Shown here piece after piece: positions 1-8,965 of a stretch of 19,023 bases of DNA (the stretch's first letter is position 1; every line of letters begins with the position of its first letter). The notes beneath the pieces were generated by a model, which was given only the letters and a program-made list of their open reading frames with translations, was not told the DNA's origin and searched no databases. The position numbers were made by a program, and so were the translations under genes. Location of the stretch: assembly GCA_028684915.1 (NCBI GenBank), contig JAQUEZ010000107.1:1-19023 (forward strand), in the 5' to 3' direction. Source of the DNA: Desulfobulbus sp. GTDB taxonomy: Bacteria; Desulfobacterota; Desulfobulbia; Desulfobulbales; Desulfobulbaceae.

Positions 1-127
1 CCTTTTTATTCCCCCAAAGCTCTCCCGCATAAAAATTTTATCAACAACTTGAGTGTTCGAGTCCGAATTGGCGGCTGCAGAGGCTGCATAGATTGCAATT
101 TGACGCCGGCACCGGGCGCTGCTACTA
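1..127. other. Left edge, no gene recognised
   Basis: No convincing coding frame, RNA gene or transposon end was found here. The stretch abuts the first miniature element. It does not encode the missing N-terminal half of the DUF5131 gene that is broken at the other copy. Confidence 0.5.
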
Positions 128-311
128 GGGGTCGATTCAGAATTCGGAAAAAATCGTACGTTTAAGAAAAATAAATGTAAGCATTACAGGCTGTTCCTGA
201 TTCAGCGCTCAGTACACTATGAATTTAAAAAGGTCGAGCATATAACTTATTGTTTTTTCTAAATTAATTTTGCCTTACCGTGCTTAAATTTACTTTTTCT
301 GCGGTGCCCCC
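128..311. mobile_element. Tn3-derived miniature inverted-repeat element, copy 1
   Basis: This is a 184-bp non-coding element. Its left end reads GGGGTCGATTCAGAATTCGG and continues AAAAAATCGTACG-TTTAAG, which closely resembles the 38-bp inverted repeat of Tn1721/Tn21-subgroup transposons as I recall it. The reverse complement of its right end reads GGGGGCACCGCAGAAAAAG and runs on to GCACGGTAAG, with the same GGGG-N6-CAGAA layout. There is no transposase gene, so it would be mobilised in trans by a Tn3-family TnpA, like the TIMEs described in Pseudomonas. The 5-bp flanks are TACTA (left) and TTATT (right), so no target duplication is visible. The copy at 13419-13602 appears identical base for base and has the same orientation. 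Confidence 0.85.
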
Positions 312-688
312 TTATTCAGGCCCCAGGCCCAACCAGCCATTGCTCCGGAGGTCAAAAAGAGTTGCACTGGTAAATTTATTATTTAGAAGCCAGATTATCC
401 AGTCGGTCATGACTTATCTGGAATGAATCATTTGCAGGAAAGGCGATTATATTAATTTCTCACTCCGTTTCAAATAGTTGCGTTGCAATTTTTTGAAAAA
501 TGTAGTATTCCATTAGGGTTGCCAAATATATGAAGGAGATTGTGCGCTGATCTGTACCACCACACAGCTGTCACATCTTACTTAACCTCCTTTTTGCACC
601 TTCTCTCCGCCTTGCATTCCCTGCACAAGTCGTTTGTGATGAAATGGCGTTGCGATAACGTGATGGCCAACTCGGCACAACAGGATCA
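312..688. other. Intergenic region upstream of the Zorya operon
   Basis: About 376 bp lie between the miniature element and zorA. Reading both strands shows only tiny open frames without ribosome-binding sites. The second half is AT-rich and probably carries the operon promoter. A weak inverted repeat around CCAGAT (about 391-421) was seen and is not convincing. Confidence 0.4.
483..511 (+). promoter_or_regulatory. Possible sigma70 promoter of zorABCD
   Basis: TTGCAA at 483-488 and TATTCC at 506-511 are separated by 17 bp inside the AT-rich leader of zorA. The -10 box is poor. It is the best-spaced pair I could find upstream of the operon, so this is only a candidate. Confidence 0.25.
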
Positions 689-3169
689 ATGGAGACTACC
701 TTCTTGAACACAACAGCGGACACTTTCTTTGGCCTTGGTCGCATAGCAATCGACTCGGTGTTGCCTTTTTTCTCGCTGTTTAAAGATGAAAGGGTGGCAC
801 CGACTATTGCCGTTTCGATGGTACTGTGTGCAATATGCTTAGGGCTTTGGTTTGCATACAACATATGGCATCTAAAACGAGAGGTGACCCAGCGTCTCAG
901 ATTCATGAAAGGGTGTAAGGACCGCCAAGACTTCTTCGCTAGGTTCGATGAGTTTGACGCCCTGATGATGAAGAGTAAACTCCTCAGTCATTGTTGGGAT
1001 GAATATAAAGAGACCCTGCTCTCCTCTAAAAATAACTCGACAGTCATCGAGAGTACTATAAGACCTGGTGACTTGATCAACCTAGCAGAGCTTGAGCATT
1101 CAGGCCTCAAATTGAAATGGTTTCACGCCGTCCCAGGAATTTTCGTCGGTGTCGGTCTGTTGTTCACCTTCATTGGCCTCGTGGCTGCATTATTTTTTGC
1201 CTCCCAGGCTATCCATGCTGTGGGCGGCGAAAATGTAGATGCGGCCCAACAGACCGCAAGAATGCAGGGGGCACTGGCCCAGCTATTGGGTTCGGCAACC
1301 TTCAAGTTTTGGACTTCCATTGCCGGTCTTATTAGTTCCATAGCTTTAGGAATGCTCTACCGGTACTACCTTCGGTGCCTCGATGGAGCTCTGGATGCCC
1401 TTTGCAGAGAAATTGAGCGCTGTACACGAACGGTAACGCCAGAATTGATTGCGGACCGGCAGTTGGATGAATTGCGGGAGCAATCGGATCAACTCAAGCA
1501 GTTTACGGGACAACTGGCTTTTAATCTTGGCAGGGCCCTGGAGGAAGCCATAAACAAGGCTATGCCTGGTGTCATCACTAACGCAATGAGCCCGTTGGGT
1601 AATGGGGTGACTGATATCTCCAACAGCATCCGTGATCTTCATCAAGCTATGCCGGGTGTCATGGGTACCGTAATATCACCCATTGCCGAAAGTCTTAACT
1701 CCTTGACCAAGAATACCAACGAGTTTGGCTCAATAGTCACTGAAAAAGCTGGGGCAGAAATCAAAGTTGCATCGAACGAGCTGGCGACTGTAGCAGCAGC
1801 ACTGAAGAATGCCTCAGAGCACATCACCGGCAGCGGTAACGGGTTGTCGGGACAAATCGCTGAGGCCGCCGGCGACCTACGTGCCGCCGCTAAGGCCATC
1901 GCCGAGGGAATGAGTGGCATCAGCAGCACCGTACGGGCTGATGTCGACCGGACACGGGATACACTGGAAGTGCAATTGCTTGCTGCCACGCAAGGGCTGA
2001 GCAATGCTGCCGAGGTCATCCGTGCCAGCATGGCCGATGTCGGTGGCAAGTTGCGGTCGACCACCGAGGAGGCTGGATCGGCCTTCTCCAAGCAGATTAC
2101 CGACGCGGTCGCGCGCATCGAAAACGGCACCCAGGCCAATACCGCTGCTGTGCAACAAGCACTGGCCCAGTTGCGGGATATGACGACTAGCGCCACTGGC
2201 AGTATGACGACCGAAACCAATGCGGTAGTCGCCGCGATGCGTGCTACTGCTGAACAGATGGCCCTGGTAGTCGCCGATATCACCTCACAAATTCGCCGGG
2301 GTTCCGAAGAGGGCGTTGCCGACTTGACAGAACGCTTGGTCAAAGCATCCGAGGCTATGCAGGAGGCGTCAAACCGTAATTCGGAACGTATCGGTCAAGC
2401 AGTCGAACGAATCATCGCCGCAGGTAACCAAGCCGAAGCCGGCGTGGACGATGCCACCAAACGGGTAGCGCAAACCATGGAAGCCCAGGGTAAGCAAGCT
2501 GCAGCCCAGGTCGTTTCCGGTGCCGATCAGGTGCTGGCCAACTTCAAGGGCTCTGTGGACGACCTCAGCGGCAGCATAGAGGTTCTTTGGGAGCGGCTGG
2601 ATAAAATCACCACTGCCATGAGCATCGTCGAAGACAGGATTGGTTTGCATGCCCAGGCACTGGACAGCGTCAATCGTGCCGCAAAGGAAACCGAAGATTC
2701 CCTATCGGCTGCGGCTTTTACGCTGGTCGAAGCTGGTCGGCCACTGAACCAAGCTACCCAGGCTCTCAAGGAGAGCATCGACGGTTCGTCACATAACATA
2801 GAAACCACCACCCTGGCCCTAAACGAAACACAGCGCCAAAGCGCCGCCTTGGCCGAGGAAATGTCGAGCACTTTGGTGGACCTCCAAACCATATGGAACC
2901 GTCATGCGAACAGGTTCGACATGACTGATGAAAATCTAGGCAGGGCTGCACAGAAGATTATGGATATTGTCGATTGGAATTCTGCGAAGCTCGACGAGCA
3001 GGTGAAGGCCATGGACAGTGCTTTGGCCCAGACCGTCTCACTTCTCGCTGGAAACATAGAAGAGCTGAACGAGACTGCGCGGGAATTTCATGAAACCACT
3101 CTAGCTTTCAGTGAAGCCACGAAGTCCCAGGAAAAAATGGTCAACCGTCATGCCACCTTTTCACGCTAG
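689..3169 (+). CDS. zorA: ZorA, MotA/TolQ/ExbB-like proton-channel subunit of type I Zorya
   Basis: ZorA forms the inner-membrane stator of Zorya. In the family a ZorA5-ZorB2 complex uses the proton gradient and is thought to sense phage-induced envelope perturbation. Hydrophobic segments are visible at about residues 37-60, 148-172 (rich in Gly and Phe) and 203-228, the last two matching the MotA/TolQ channel core. From about residue 235 to the end the protein is a very long Ala/Glu/Gln/Thr-rich helical stretch with heptad-like spacing, the ZorA intracellular tail. At 826 residues it is longer than the E. coli type I ZorA I remember (about 730). The start at 689 has AGGA only three bases upstream, so its ribosome site is weak; a later start would cut into the first membrane segment. 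zorB follows after 19 bp. Confidence 0.92.
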   Translation: METTFLNTTADTFFGLGRIAIDSVLPFFSLFKDERVAPTIAVSMVLCAICLGLWFAYNIWHLKREVTQRLRFMKGCKDRQDFFARFDEFDALMMKSKLLSHCWDEYKETLLSSKNNSTVIESTIRPGDLINLAELEHSGLKLKWFHAVPGIFVGVGLLFTFIGLVAALFFASQAIHAVGGENVDAAQQTARMQGALAQLLGSATFKFWTSIAGLISSIALGMLYRYYLRCLDGALDALCREIERCTRTVTPELIADRQLDELREQSDQLKQFTGQLAFNLGRALEEAINKAMPGVITNAMSPLGNGVTDISNSIRDLHQAMPGVMGTVISPIAESLNSLTKNTNEFGSIVTEKAGAEIKVASNELATVAAALKNASEHITGSGNGLSGQIAEAAGDLRAAAKAIAEGMSGISSTVRADVDRTRDTLEVQLLAATQGLSNAAEVIRASMADVGGKLRSTTEEAGSAFSKQITDAVARIENGTQANTAAVQQALAQLRDMTTSATGSMTTETNAVVAAMRATAEQMALVVADITSQIRRGSEEGVADLTERLVKASEAMQEASNRNSERIGQAVERIIAAGNQAEAGVDDATKRVAQTMEAQGKQAAAQVVSGADQVLANFKGSVDDLSGSIEVLWERLDKITTAMSIVEDRIGLHAQALDSVNRAAKETEDSLSAAAFTLVEAGRPLNQATQALKESIDGSSHNIETTTLALNETQRQSAALAEEMSSTLVDLQTIWNRHANRFDMTDENLGRAAQKIMDIVDWNSAKLDEQVKAMDSALAQTVSLLAGNIEELNETAREFHETTLAFSEATKSQEKMVNRHATFSR

Positions 3170-3188
3170 GCCAAAAGGATAACAAGCC

Positions 3189-3944
3189 ATGACCAGCCGA
3201 CGGCGCACCGTACACACTGAACAGGAGGACGAAGGCTTTTTCGTTTCCATGACTGACATGATGGTTGGCATGCTGTTCCTGTTCATACTCATGCTGATGT
3301 TCTTCGCCCTCAAATTCAACGAGGCTACGGTTCAGATCAACAAGACCAACGAGATTCTCAAGAGTGCTGAAGAAACTCGTACCGATATCCTTCAGGACTT
3401 ACAGCGATCCTTGAAGGATCAGGGTATCGCCGTGGAGATCGACGTTGAAAACGGCATCCTCCGTTTGCCGGAGAATATCCTGTTCGAGAGGAATCGCTGG
3501 GATCTATCCGGCCGTGGGCGTGAGGCCATAGTGGTTCTTGGGCGCTCTCTGAGCGCAGTGCTGCCCTGCTTCGCTTCTATCCCTGGAGAAAGCCGACCGA
3601 AGTTATGCTCTGACACTCCACATTCTGTAGAGGCAATCTTCGTCGAAGGCCATACGGACAGCGACGGCGATGATGCACTGAATTGGAATCTTTCGGTTCA
3701 GCGTGGTCTCAATACATATCAAGCCATGGTAGATGGCAACCCTACACTCGCCCAACTTCGCAACACCAAAGGCCAAGCCATTCTGAGTGTCTCCGGCTAC
3801 GGTAAGCAACGCCCCGTGCGCCCCAACGATACCGTCGAAAACAAACGGCAGAATCGACGTATTGATCTCCGTTTCATCATGACCACACCTAAAGGAAAGC
3901 TTGTGGATGAAATTGAAAAGAAGGTCGAGGAGCAGGCTAGGTGA
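3189..3944 (+). CDS. zorB: ZorB, MotB/OmpA-like peptidoglycan-binding subunit of Zorya
   Basis: ZorB is the partner of ZorA: a single-pass inner-membrane protein whose periplasmic domain anchors the complex to peptidoglycan. The one membrane helix spans about residues 23-43 and begins SMTDMMVGMLF. D23 sits where the proton-accepting aspartate of MotB/ZorB lies. The OmpA/MotB domain covers about residues 85-232, with the peptidoglycan-binding signatures EGHTDSDG (153-160), NLSVQR (167-172) and NKRQNRRIDLR (218-228). The length, 251 residues, is normal for ZorB. AAAGGA lies about 9 bases before the ATG. The stop codon overlaps the GTG start of zorC by four bases (GTGA), so the two are likely translationally coupled. 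Confidence 0.93.
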   Translation: MTSRRRTVHTEQEDEGFFVSMTDMMVGMLFLFILMLMFFALKFNEATVQINKTNEILKSAEETRTDILQDLQRSLKDQGIAVEIDVENGILRLPENILFERNRWDLSGRGREAIVVLGRSLSAVLPCFASIPGESRPKLCSDTPHSVEAIFVEGHTDSDGDDALNWNLSVQRGLNTYQAMVDGNPTLAQLRNTKGQAILSVSGYGKQRPVRPNDTVENKRQNRRIDLRFIMTTPKGKLVDEIEKKVEEQAR

Positions 3945-5323
3945 ATCTTAAGGACACGCTCGATAAATTGGCAGACTGGGCTCCGAGAAAGGTCACTTTT
4001 CCACCCACGCCTCACATCGTGCATGCATCTCGCAAGGTGGCTCAAAAACTACGAGAAATCAGAGCAACGGTCAATGTCATTGACCTCAAGGACCTGCGCG
4101 ATCGGTTATCTTTGGTCAAGGCCATTGGCAATTGGGACGCTATTTCCACACGGGAATGGCGATATGTTGCGGATTGCCTGAGTGCAGGGAAGCCCCCTTT
4201 GATCGAAGATGAAGGCTTTCTCGACGAGTATCTGCGACGCCTAAAGGAACAGCGTTCTCGCCGTGGCGTATCCCGACTTATCCGTTACTATCTGACTCAT
4301 TTTGACCCCAGACATCCCGGCATAATCAAGATCTCCGCTTACCTAAGCGAAGCGGTCATGCAGTGGAAATGGCATTGGGCGGAGCAGCGGGAGAACATCG
4401 ACCTATTCAATATAACCGGTGCCCATAAGGGGTTAGCCAACTACATCTCTGAGTCCAAAGAAACACCTGCGGACGCTATGAAGACTATCGGCCTCGACGG
4501 ATCATTGTATGGGGCCAAGATAGTAGGATATGCCTATCTCGCAGCGGCTGACAAGCTAAAGAAGGACCTTACCAGCAATCCCGATATATCGCTGCCCGCG
4601 ATCAAGCGCTATACCGCCTGGGGCCTCGTCAATAATCGGTTTGCCTTCGATAGCATCACTGGTGCCGCAGCCCGTATGGCGGACGCTCTTCTGCTTCCTT
4701 GGGTCGATCGCCAACCGCCGGAAGACTGCCAAGCCTTTATTGAGGCCCATATTCTTTCCATACTACACGACCTTCGTATCGACCGTTCTCGATGGATGGA
4801 CGTAAACGAGGAAGCTAAACGAGTCATGCGGCGATGGCTCACTAAAGCCTCGCTGGAGCAGTTTTTGGATGTCGTCGACAGAACTGCTCAGTCGCACATG
4901 TGGGCTGCACGACGAAAATTCTGGTTCGCCTATTACGAGAACAAATTCATGCTGGAAGCGTGGGTGGCATTTGCTGCTAATGGGGCCAGTTTAGCCCGGA
5001 AGCTGGCCGCCGAGCGCGACAACCCCGCTATCAGAAATTTCGGAATGCTGAACCGAAGTGCTGGCGTTGTCAAAGATCACGCCGTCATCATCATGCAGAT
5101 CGGTGAACTGATCGTAGCCGACTGGTCGCATAACGGTAAGTGCCACATTTGGTTGCAAGGCAACGAGGCCTCGCCAAAGCTCTACAAACGTTCCTACGAT
5201 AGAGACGAGCTTATTAACGGCTCCAGTTGGGACAAGAAACACCTTGGTGCTTGGCAATTGGATGTACATAGCTATATCCACCGTAATACAGGCATCAGGA
5301 TGATGAGCAAGGACTACATGTAA
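3941..5323 (+). CDS. zorC: ZorC, EH-signature protein of type I Zorya
   Basis: ZorC is a cytosolic component found only in type I-like Zorya. Recent structural work on the system supports DNA binding and a role, with ZorD, downstream of ZorAB activation. The 460-residue protein begins with a basic, helical N-terminal part. Its C-terminal third matches the EH-signature domain: an RRKFWFAYYENKF segment at about 323-336, the hydrophobic/aspartate stretch IIMQIGELIVADWS at about 382-395, and a histidine-containing end near HSYIHRNTG. The GTG start overlaps the zorB stop by four bases, and the stop shares one base with the zorD start (TAATG). These junctions indicate one transcriptional and translational unit. 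Assignment rests on domain look and gene order. Confidence 0.88.
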   Translation: MNLKDTLDKLADWAPRKVTFPPTPHIVHASRKVAQKLREIRATVNVIDLKDLRDRLSLVKAIGNWDAISTREWRYVADCLSAGKPPLIEDEGFLDEYLRRLKEQRSRRGVSRLIRYYLTHFDPRHPGIIKISAYLSEAVMQWKWHWAEQRENIDLFNITGAHKGLANYISESKETPADAMKTIGLDGSLYGAKIVGYAYLAAADKLKKDLTSNPDISLPAIKRYTAWGLVNNRFAFDSITGAAARMADALLLPWVDRQPPEDCQAFIEAHILSILHDLRIDRSRWMDVNEEAKRVMRRWLTKASLEQFLDVVDRTAQSHMWAARRKFWFAYYENKFMLEAWVAFAANGASLARKLAAERDNPAIRNFGMLNRSAGVVKDHAVIIMQIGELIVADWSHNGKCHIWLQGNEASPKLYKRSYDRDELINGSSWDKKHLGAWQLDVHSYIHRNTGIRMMSKDYM

Positions 5324-8300
5324 TGGCACGCCAGCAGTTCCTTTGGAAAAACGTCGAAGACGGCATCCAATTCCGCCTTGAACAGAAAAAACTCTTGGGG
5401 GCGCACACTATCCCCGTGGACCAGTGGCTGGAATCTGTCAACCCCAAACAACTTTTCTCTGTCGGCAACCTTCTTCGGCTGATCGACGAGGACGACAAAG
5501 CCGATCAACTTGCCCGGATGGACGGAGAGTGTCTATGGGTCAGTAATTCGGTTATTGCTGCCTTGCCCGACGCTGCAGCTCAAGCACTGAACTTACCGGG
5601 GCCAACGCCACTCATCCTCGGTCTGCAGTCCCGCGGCAATATTGCCCAGCGGGATTTCTCCATAACCGCCCAATGGTTGGAGAGCACTTCCGTTCCTGCT
5701 TTGCGGGTAAGACCTGAGGGCTGCATGTTGAAGCACGGCGGTCACAACTATCGCATCCCTGAACCGTTGTTTTCTATCTGGTACGGAGTGGCTCACTTCA
5801 ACGAAACGGCTGGCGCGGATGACTCCATTCGGTTTGCGCGTCTGGCCTGTTTGCGGGAATTGCTCCCAAATGATGAAAAGGAAGGCGTTGCAGCCGATCC
5901 GTATCTCCGCAACACCAAGATCGTTCACGCAGCCGCCTTCTCACTTCATCTGCACACGGGGCAGAATGGTTTTCAGGTCGATCCGATCCTATTCTCCCGC
6001 AAGGTCAAGGACGCCTGGTCCGAAACCGATGGCGAGGCGATCATCAGTGAAACGGAAAGCCTATTGCCAGAGGCACTTCAGGAGGTGTTTGCCAAGAAGC
6101 GTTTTCCCCAATGGGACGGCTGCCGAGACCGCTATGGCCTAGGCAATAATTACTACGTTTATATCGAGCCGGGCCTACAGAAGGCGCTAAATGTCGTTCG
6201 TAAAGTTCAGGCCGCCGATATTGAAACGAGGCGGAATTTTGCAAGGAACCCTCAAGGGTATTTGAAGGAAGCTTTAGCGGACGATCCTGCCGCCGCCGAT
6301 ACCGTTGACCGCCTCTTTGTCGCCACCGAGCAGTATTCGCAGCGCGTGGTTGACTTAGGCATTTGGCAGTCCACGGACTTACCTTGGTTGAAGCGAGAGC
6401 CGAATTCGTGGCTACCAGAACGGTTCAGCCTCCAAATTGGCGACAAGCGTATCCAGTTAGATCGTATGGAAATAGAACTCGCCCGCCAAAAGGTACTTGA
6501 TGCAATGGATCGCGGCGAGGAAACTGTAGAACTCGACGGTCAGTCATTGCCCGCGACCCGTAATACAGTCGATGCTTTTGATGCTTTGATCGGATATGCC
6601 GAACCATGCAGCGGTACCGCATCCGCTGCCGGTGACGAACCTGCGTCCAACAATCCAGATGGTGAATCAGAAAACGTGCTTGTCCCACCGGACAAAATCT
6701 TTCTCATCGTCGATGAAAACTATGAAGAGATCTCCTACCATAGGAGCCTGAAGGCCCGTGACCCAGAAGGCATAAACGGCGTTCCGCCATCCTTGCTAAC
6801 CTCACTCAAACCCCACCAGGAAGAAGGACTGAACTGGTTGCAGTCGGCTTGGCGTGTAGGCGTCCCGGGAGTATTGCTTGCTGACGACATGGGCCTTGGC
6901 AAAACCTTGATGGCGCTCGCGTTCCTCACATGGCTCACCGACATCCGTGCCAAGTTGAGAATGGAACGGTTACCGCTGTTGGTCGTGGCGCCCACAGGAC
7001 TGCTGGCCAACTGGATCGCGGAACATGACCTGCATCTGATCTCTCCCGGCCTCGGGGCACCTCTTCGCGCATATGGTAACGAGTTGAGGTTTATCCGAGC
7101 TAACCGCGGCCGTGGGCGAGATGTCGATTTGGGGGAACCGCTACTGGACAGCATCAAACTCCAGGAGGCGGAGTGGATTTTGACCACCTTCGAGACCCTG
7201 CGTGACTACCACCACTCATTTGCCAAGGTCCGTTTTGCTGCTGCCGTCTATGACGAGGCGCAAAAAATCAAGAATCCTTCTTCGCAACTGGCACGTGCAG
7301 CAAAAACGGTCAATGCCGATTTCAACCTATTGATGACCGGCACACCCGTTGAAAATCGGCTAGAAGACCTGTGGGCAATCATGGATATTGCCTATCCCGG
7401 ATACTTACCCGAACTCAAGTCATTTTCTTCCGATTATCCACCTGAAGACGTTGAGGCTTTGAAACGTCTGCGCAAAATGATGCTCGACCCGTGTCACAAC
7501 CAACCTGCAGTAATGCTCCGACGCATGAAGGCCGACCGGCTGCAAGGGCTTCCGGAAAAGAAGGTTGAGGCACGACCTCGCCCGATGCCGCCCAAGCAGG
7601 CAGAAAGCTATTCGGAAATTATAACCCGTGGACGTCAGGCGTCGGGCCGAGGTTCCATGCTTGAAATCCTGCATGCCATGCGGGGCGTGTCGCTGCATCC
7701 CATTGACCCTCAACAATGGGAATCCATCCCCCACGACGATTACATTTCCTGGTCAGCCCGCCTGGAGACAACCTTCGAAATTTTGCGTCAGGTGGCAGCA
7801 GCGAAAGAAAAGGCCCTTGTGTTTGTCGAAAGCCTGGACATGCAGACAGCCCTAGCGGCAATGCTGAAGCGAGAATTCCATCTCCCGAAGCTGCCTATGG
7901 TCATCAATGGTGCTGTCAGTGGCGAAAAACGCCAACGTGCCGTTGTCGAGTTCCAAAGGCACCGTGGCAAATTCGAGGTGATGATTCTGTCACCAAAGGC
8001 TGGGGGCGTTGGCCTGACGCTGACTGCTGCCAATCACGTCATCCATCTTTCCCGGTGGTGGAACCCAGCAGTCGAAGATCAGTGCACCGATCGTATATAC
8101 CGCATTGGCCAAACCGCTCAGTTTGTGAGGGTTTATTACCCCATGGCCGTCCATCCCGAGATCGGTAACTCGAGCTTTGACGTGAAACTCAACGAACTGT
8201 TGGAAAAAAAGCGATCACTGAGCCGTGACTTGTTGCTCATGCCTCCCATAATCCCAGGTGAAGACGAGTCGACACTCTTCAGAGAAACCATCGGGGCTCA

Positions 8301-8700
8301 GCGGCCACAAGATGACGACACAACCTTGAACGAATTGGATCGCATGGATCCAATTCAGTTCGAAGACTGGGTTTTGAAGCGATTGCAAAACGCAGGTTAT
8401 ATCACAAAACGTACCCCGAACACGTACGATGGTGGTGCAGACGGCCTAGCCATCCATCCGGACACAGGCGAGCAAATTATCGTTCAATGCAAGCATCATC
8501 AAAAGGGCTGTTGCGACGCGAAGCCCATAGATGACTTGCTCAGGGCACGCGACAATTATACTCAAAAAAAATCAAGGCTGATTGCAGTTACCATAGCCAA
8601 GGACTACTCACCCCAAGCCCGCGAACGAGCGACCCGCCACGGTATTGAGTTAGTGGCCAGAGATACCCTGCTGGAGTTCCCTATTACCAAGGATCTGTGA
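5323..8700 (+). CDS. zorD: ZorD, SNF2-family helicase with C-terminal Mrr-like nuclease
   Basis: ZorD is the effector of type I Zorya, an ATP-dependent SF2/SNF2 translocase fused to a nuclease that degrades invading DNA. Residues 1 to about 480 are an accessory region. The helicase core follows: DDMGLGKT with the Walker A lysine at 527, DEAQ at 644-647 (motif II), TGTP at 672-675 (motif III), KAGGVGLTLT (motif V) and CTDRIYRIGQT at about 920-930 (motif VI). From about residue 1010 there is an Mrr_cat-type restriction endonuclease fold with DGGAD (1036-1040) and QCK (1055-1057). That gives the D...QxK active-site triad, which appears intact. The length of 1125 residues and position as fourth gene fit type I ZorD. 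The ATG overlaps the zorC stop by one base. No clear terminator is seen downstream. Confidence 0.93.
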   Translation: MARQQFLWKNVEDGIQFRLEQKKLLGAHTIPVDQWLESVNPKQLFSVGNLLRLIDEDDKADQLARMDGECLWVSNSVIAALPDAAAQALNLPGPTPLILGLQSRGNIAQRDFSITAQWLESTSVPALRVRPEGCMLKHGGHNYRIPEPLFSIWYGVAHFNETAGADDSIRFARLACLRELLPNDEKEGVAADPYLRNTKIVHAAAFSLHLHTGQNGFQVDPILFSRKVKDAWSETDGEAIISETESLLPEALQEVFAKKRFPQWDGCRDRYGLGNNYYVYIEPGLQKALNVVRKVQAADIETRRNFARNPQGYLKEALADDPAAADTVDRLFVATEQYSQRVVDLGIWQSTDLPWLKREPNSWLPERFSLQIGDKRIQLDRMEIELARQKVLDAMDRGEETVELDGQSLPATRNTVDAFDALIGYAEPCSGTASAAGDEPASNNPDGESENVLVPPDKIFLIVDENYEEISYHRSLKARDPEGINGVPPSLLTSLKPHQEEGLNWLQSAWRVGVPGVLLADDMGLGKTLMALAFLTWLTDIRAKLRMERLPLLVVAPTGLLANWIAEHDLHLISPGLGAPLRAYGNELRFIRANRGRGRDVDLGEPLLDSIKLQEAEWILTTFETLRDYHHSFAKVRFAAAVYDEAQKIKNPSSQLARAAKTVNADFNLLMTGTPVENRLEDLWAIMDIAYPGYLPELKSFSSDYPPEDVEALKRLRKMMLDPCHNQPAVMLRRMKADRLQGLPEKKVEARPRPMPPKQAESYSEIITRGRQASGRGSMLEILHAMRGVSLHPIDPQQWESIPHDDYISWSARLETTFEILRQVAAAKEKALVFVESLDMQTALAAMLKREFHLPKLPMVINGAVSGEKRQRAVVEFQRHRGKFEVMILSPKAGGVGLTLTAANHVIHLSRWWNPAVEDQCTDRIYRIGQTAQFVRVYYPMAVHPEIGNSSFDVKLNELLEKKRSLSRDLLLMPPIIPGEDESTLFRETIGAQRPQDDDTTLNELDRMDPIQFEDWVLKRLQNAGYITKRTPNTYDGGADGLAIHPDTGEQIIVQCKHHQKGCCDAKPIDDLLRARDNYTQKKSRLIAVTIAKDYSPQARERATRHGIELVARDTLLEFPITKDL

Positions 8701-8965
8701 GGGCTCTTAAATTGGAAGAATGTTGACTTTCGGCATGAGAAATCTTCCCGATACTTTATTTAAAGTTAGGGGCCTATTTGGATAATTGCGGCTATTAATT
8801 TCCCAGGAGAAAAAGCCTTTCGGGGAGCCTCCAAGGATCAAATTGATGATATGCATCCAGTAGGACGCTAGCAGCTGGCCTTCAATAGCTTTTAGCTACT
8901 CACTTTTCTGCATCGATCGACTCCATTCAATGAATACACGCAACTAAAAACAGCGAGAACAAAAA
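8701..8965. other. Intergenic region between zorD and the SIR2 gene
   Basis: No gene is seen in these 265 bp. It marks a composition change: the operon to the left is GC-balanced, while the gene to the right is AT-rich. A promoter for the SIR2 gene is likely here, but no well-spaced -35/-10 pair stood out. Confidence 0.4.

Noticed and set aside
1642..2343. 233-codon minus-strand ORF inside zorA
   Set aside because: It is antisense to the repetitive Ala/Thr/Ser-rich ZorA tail, a composition that opens long false frames.
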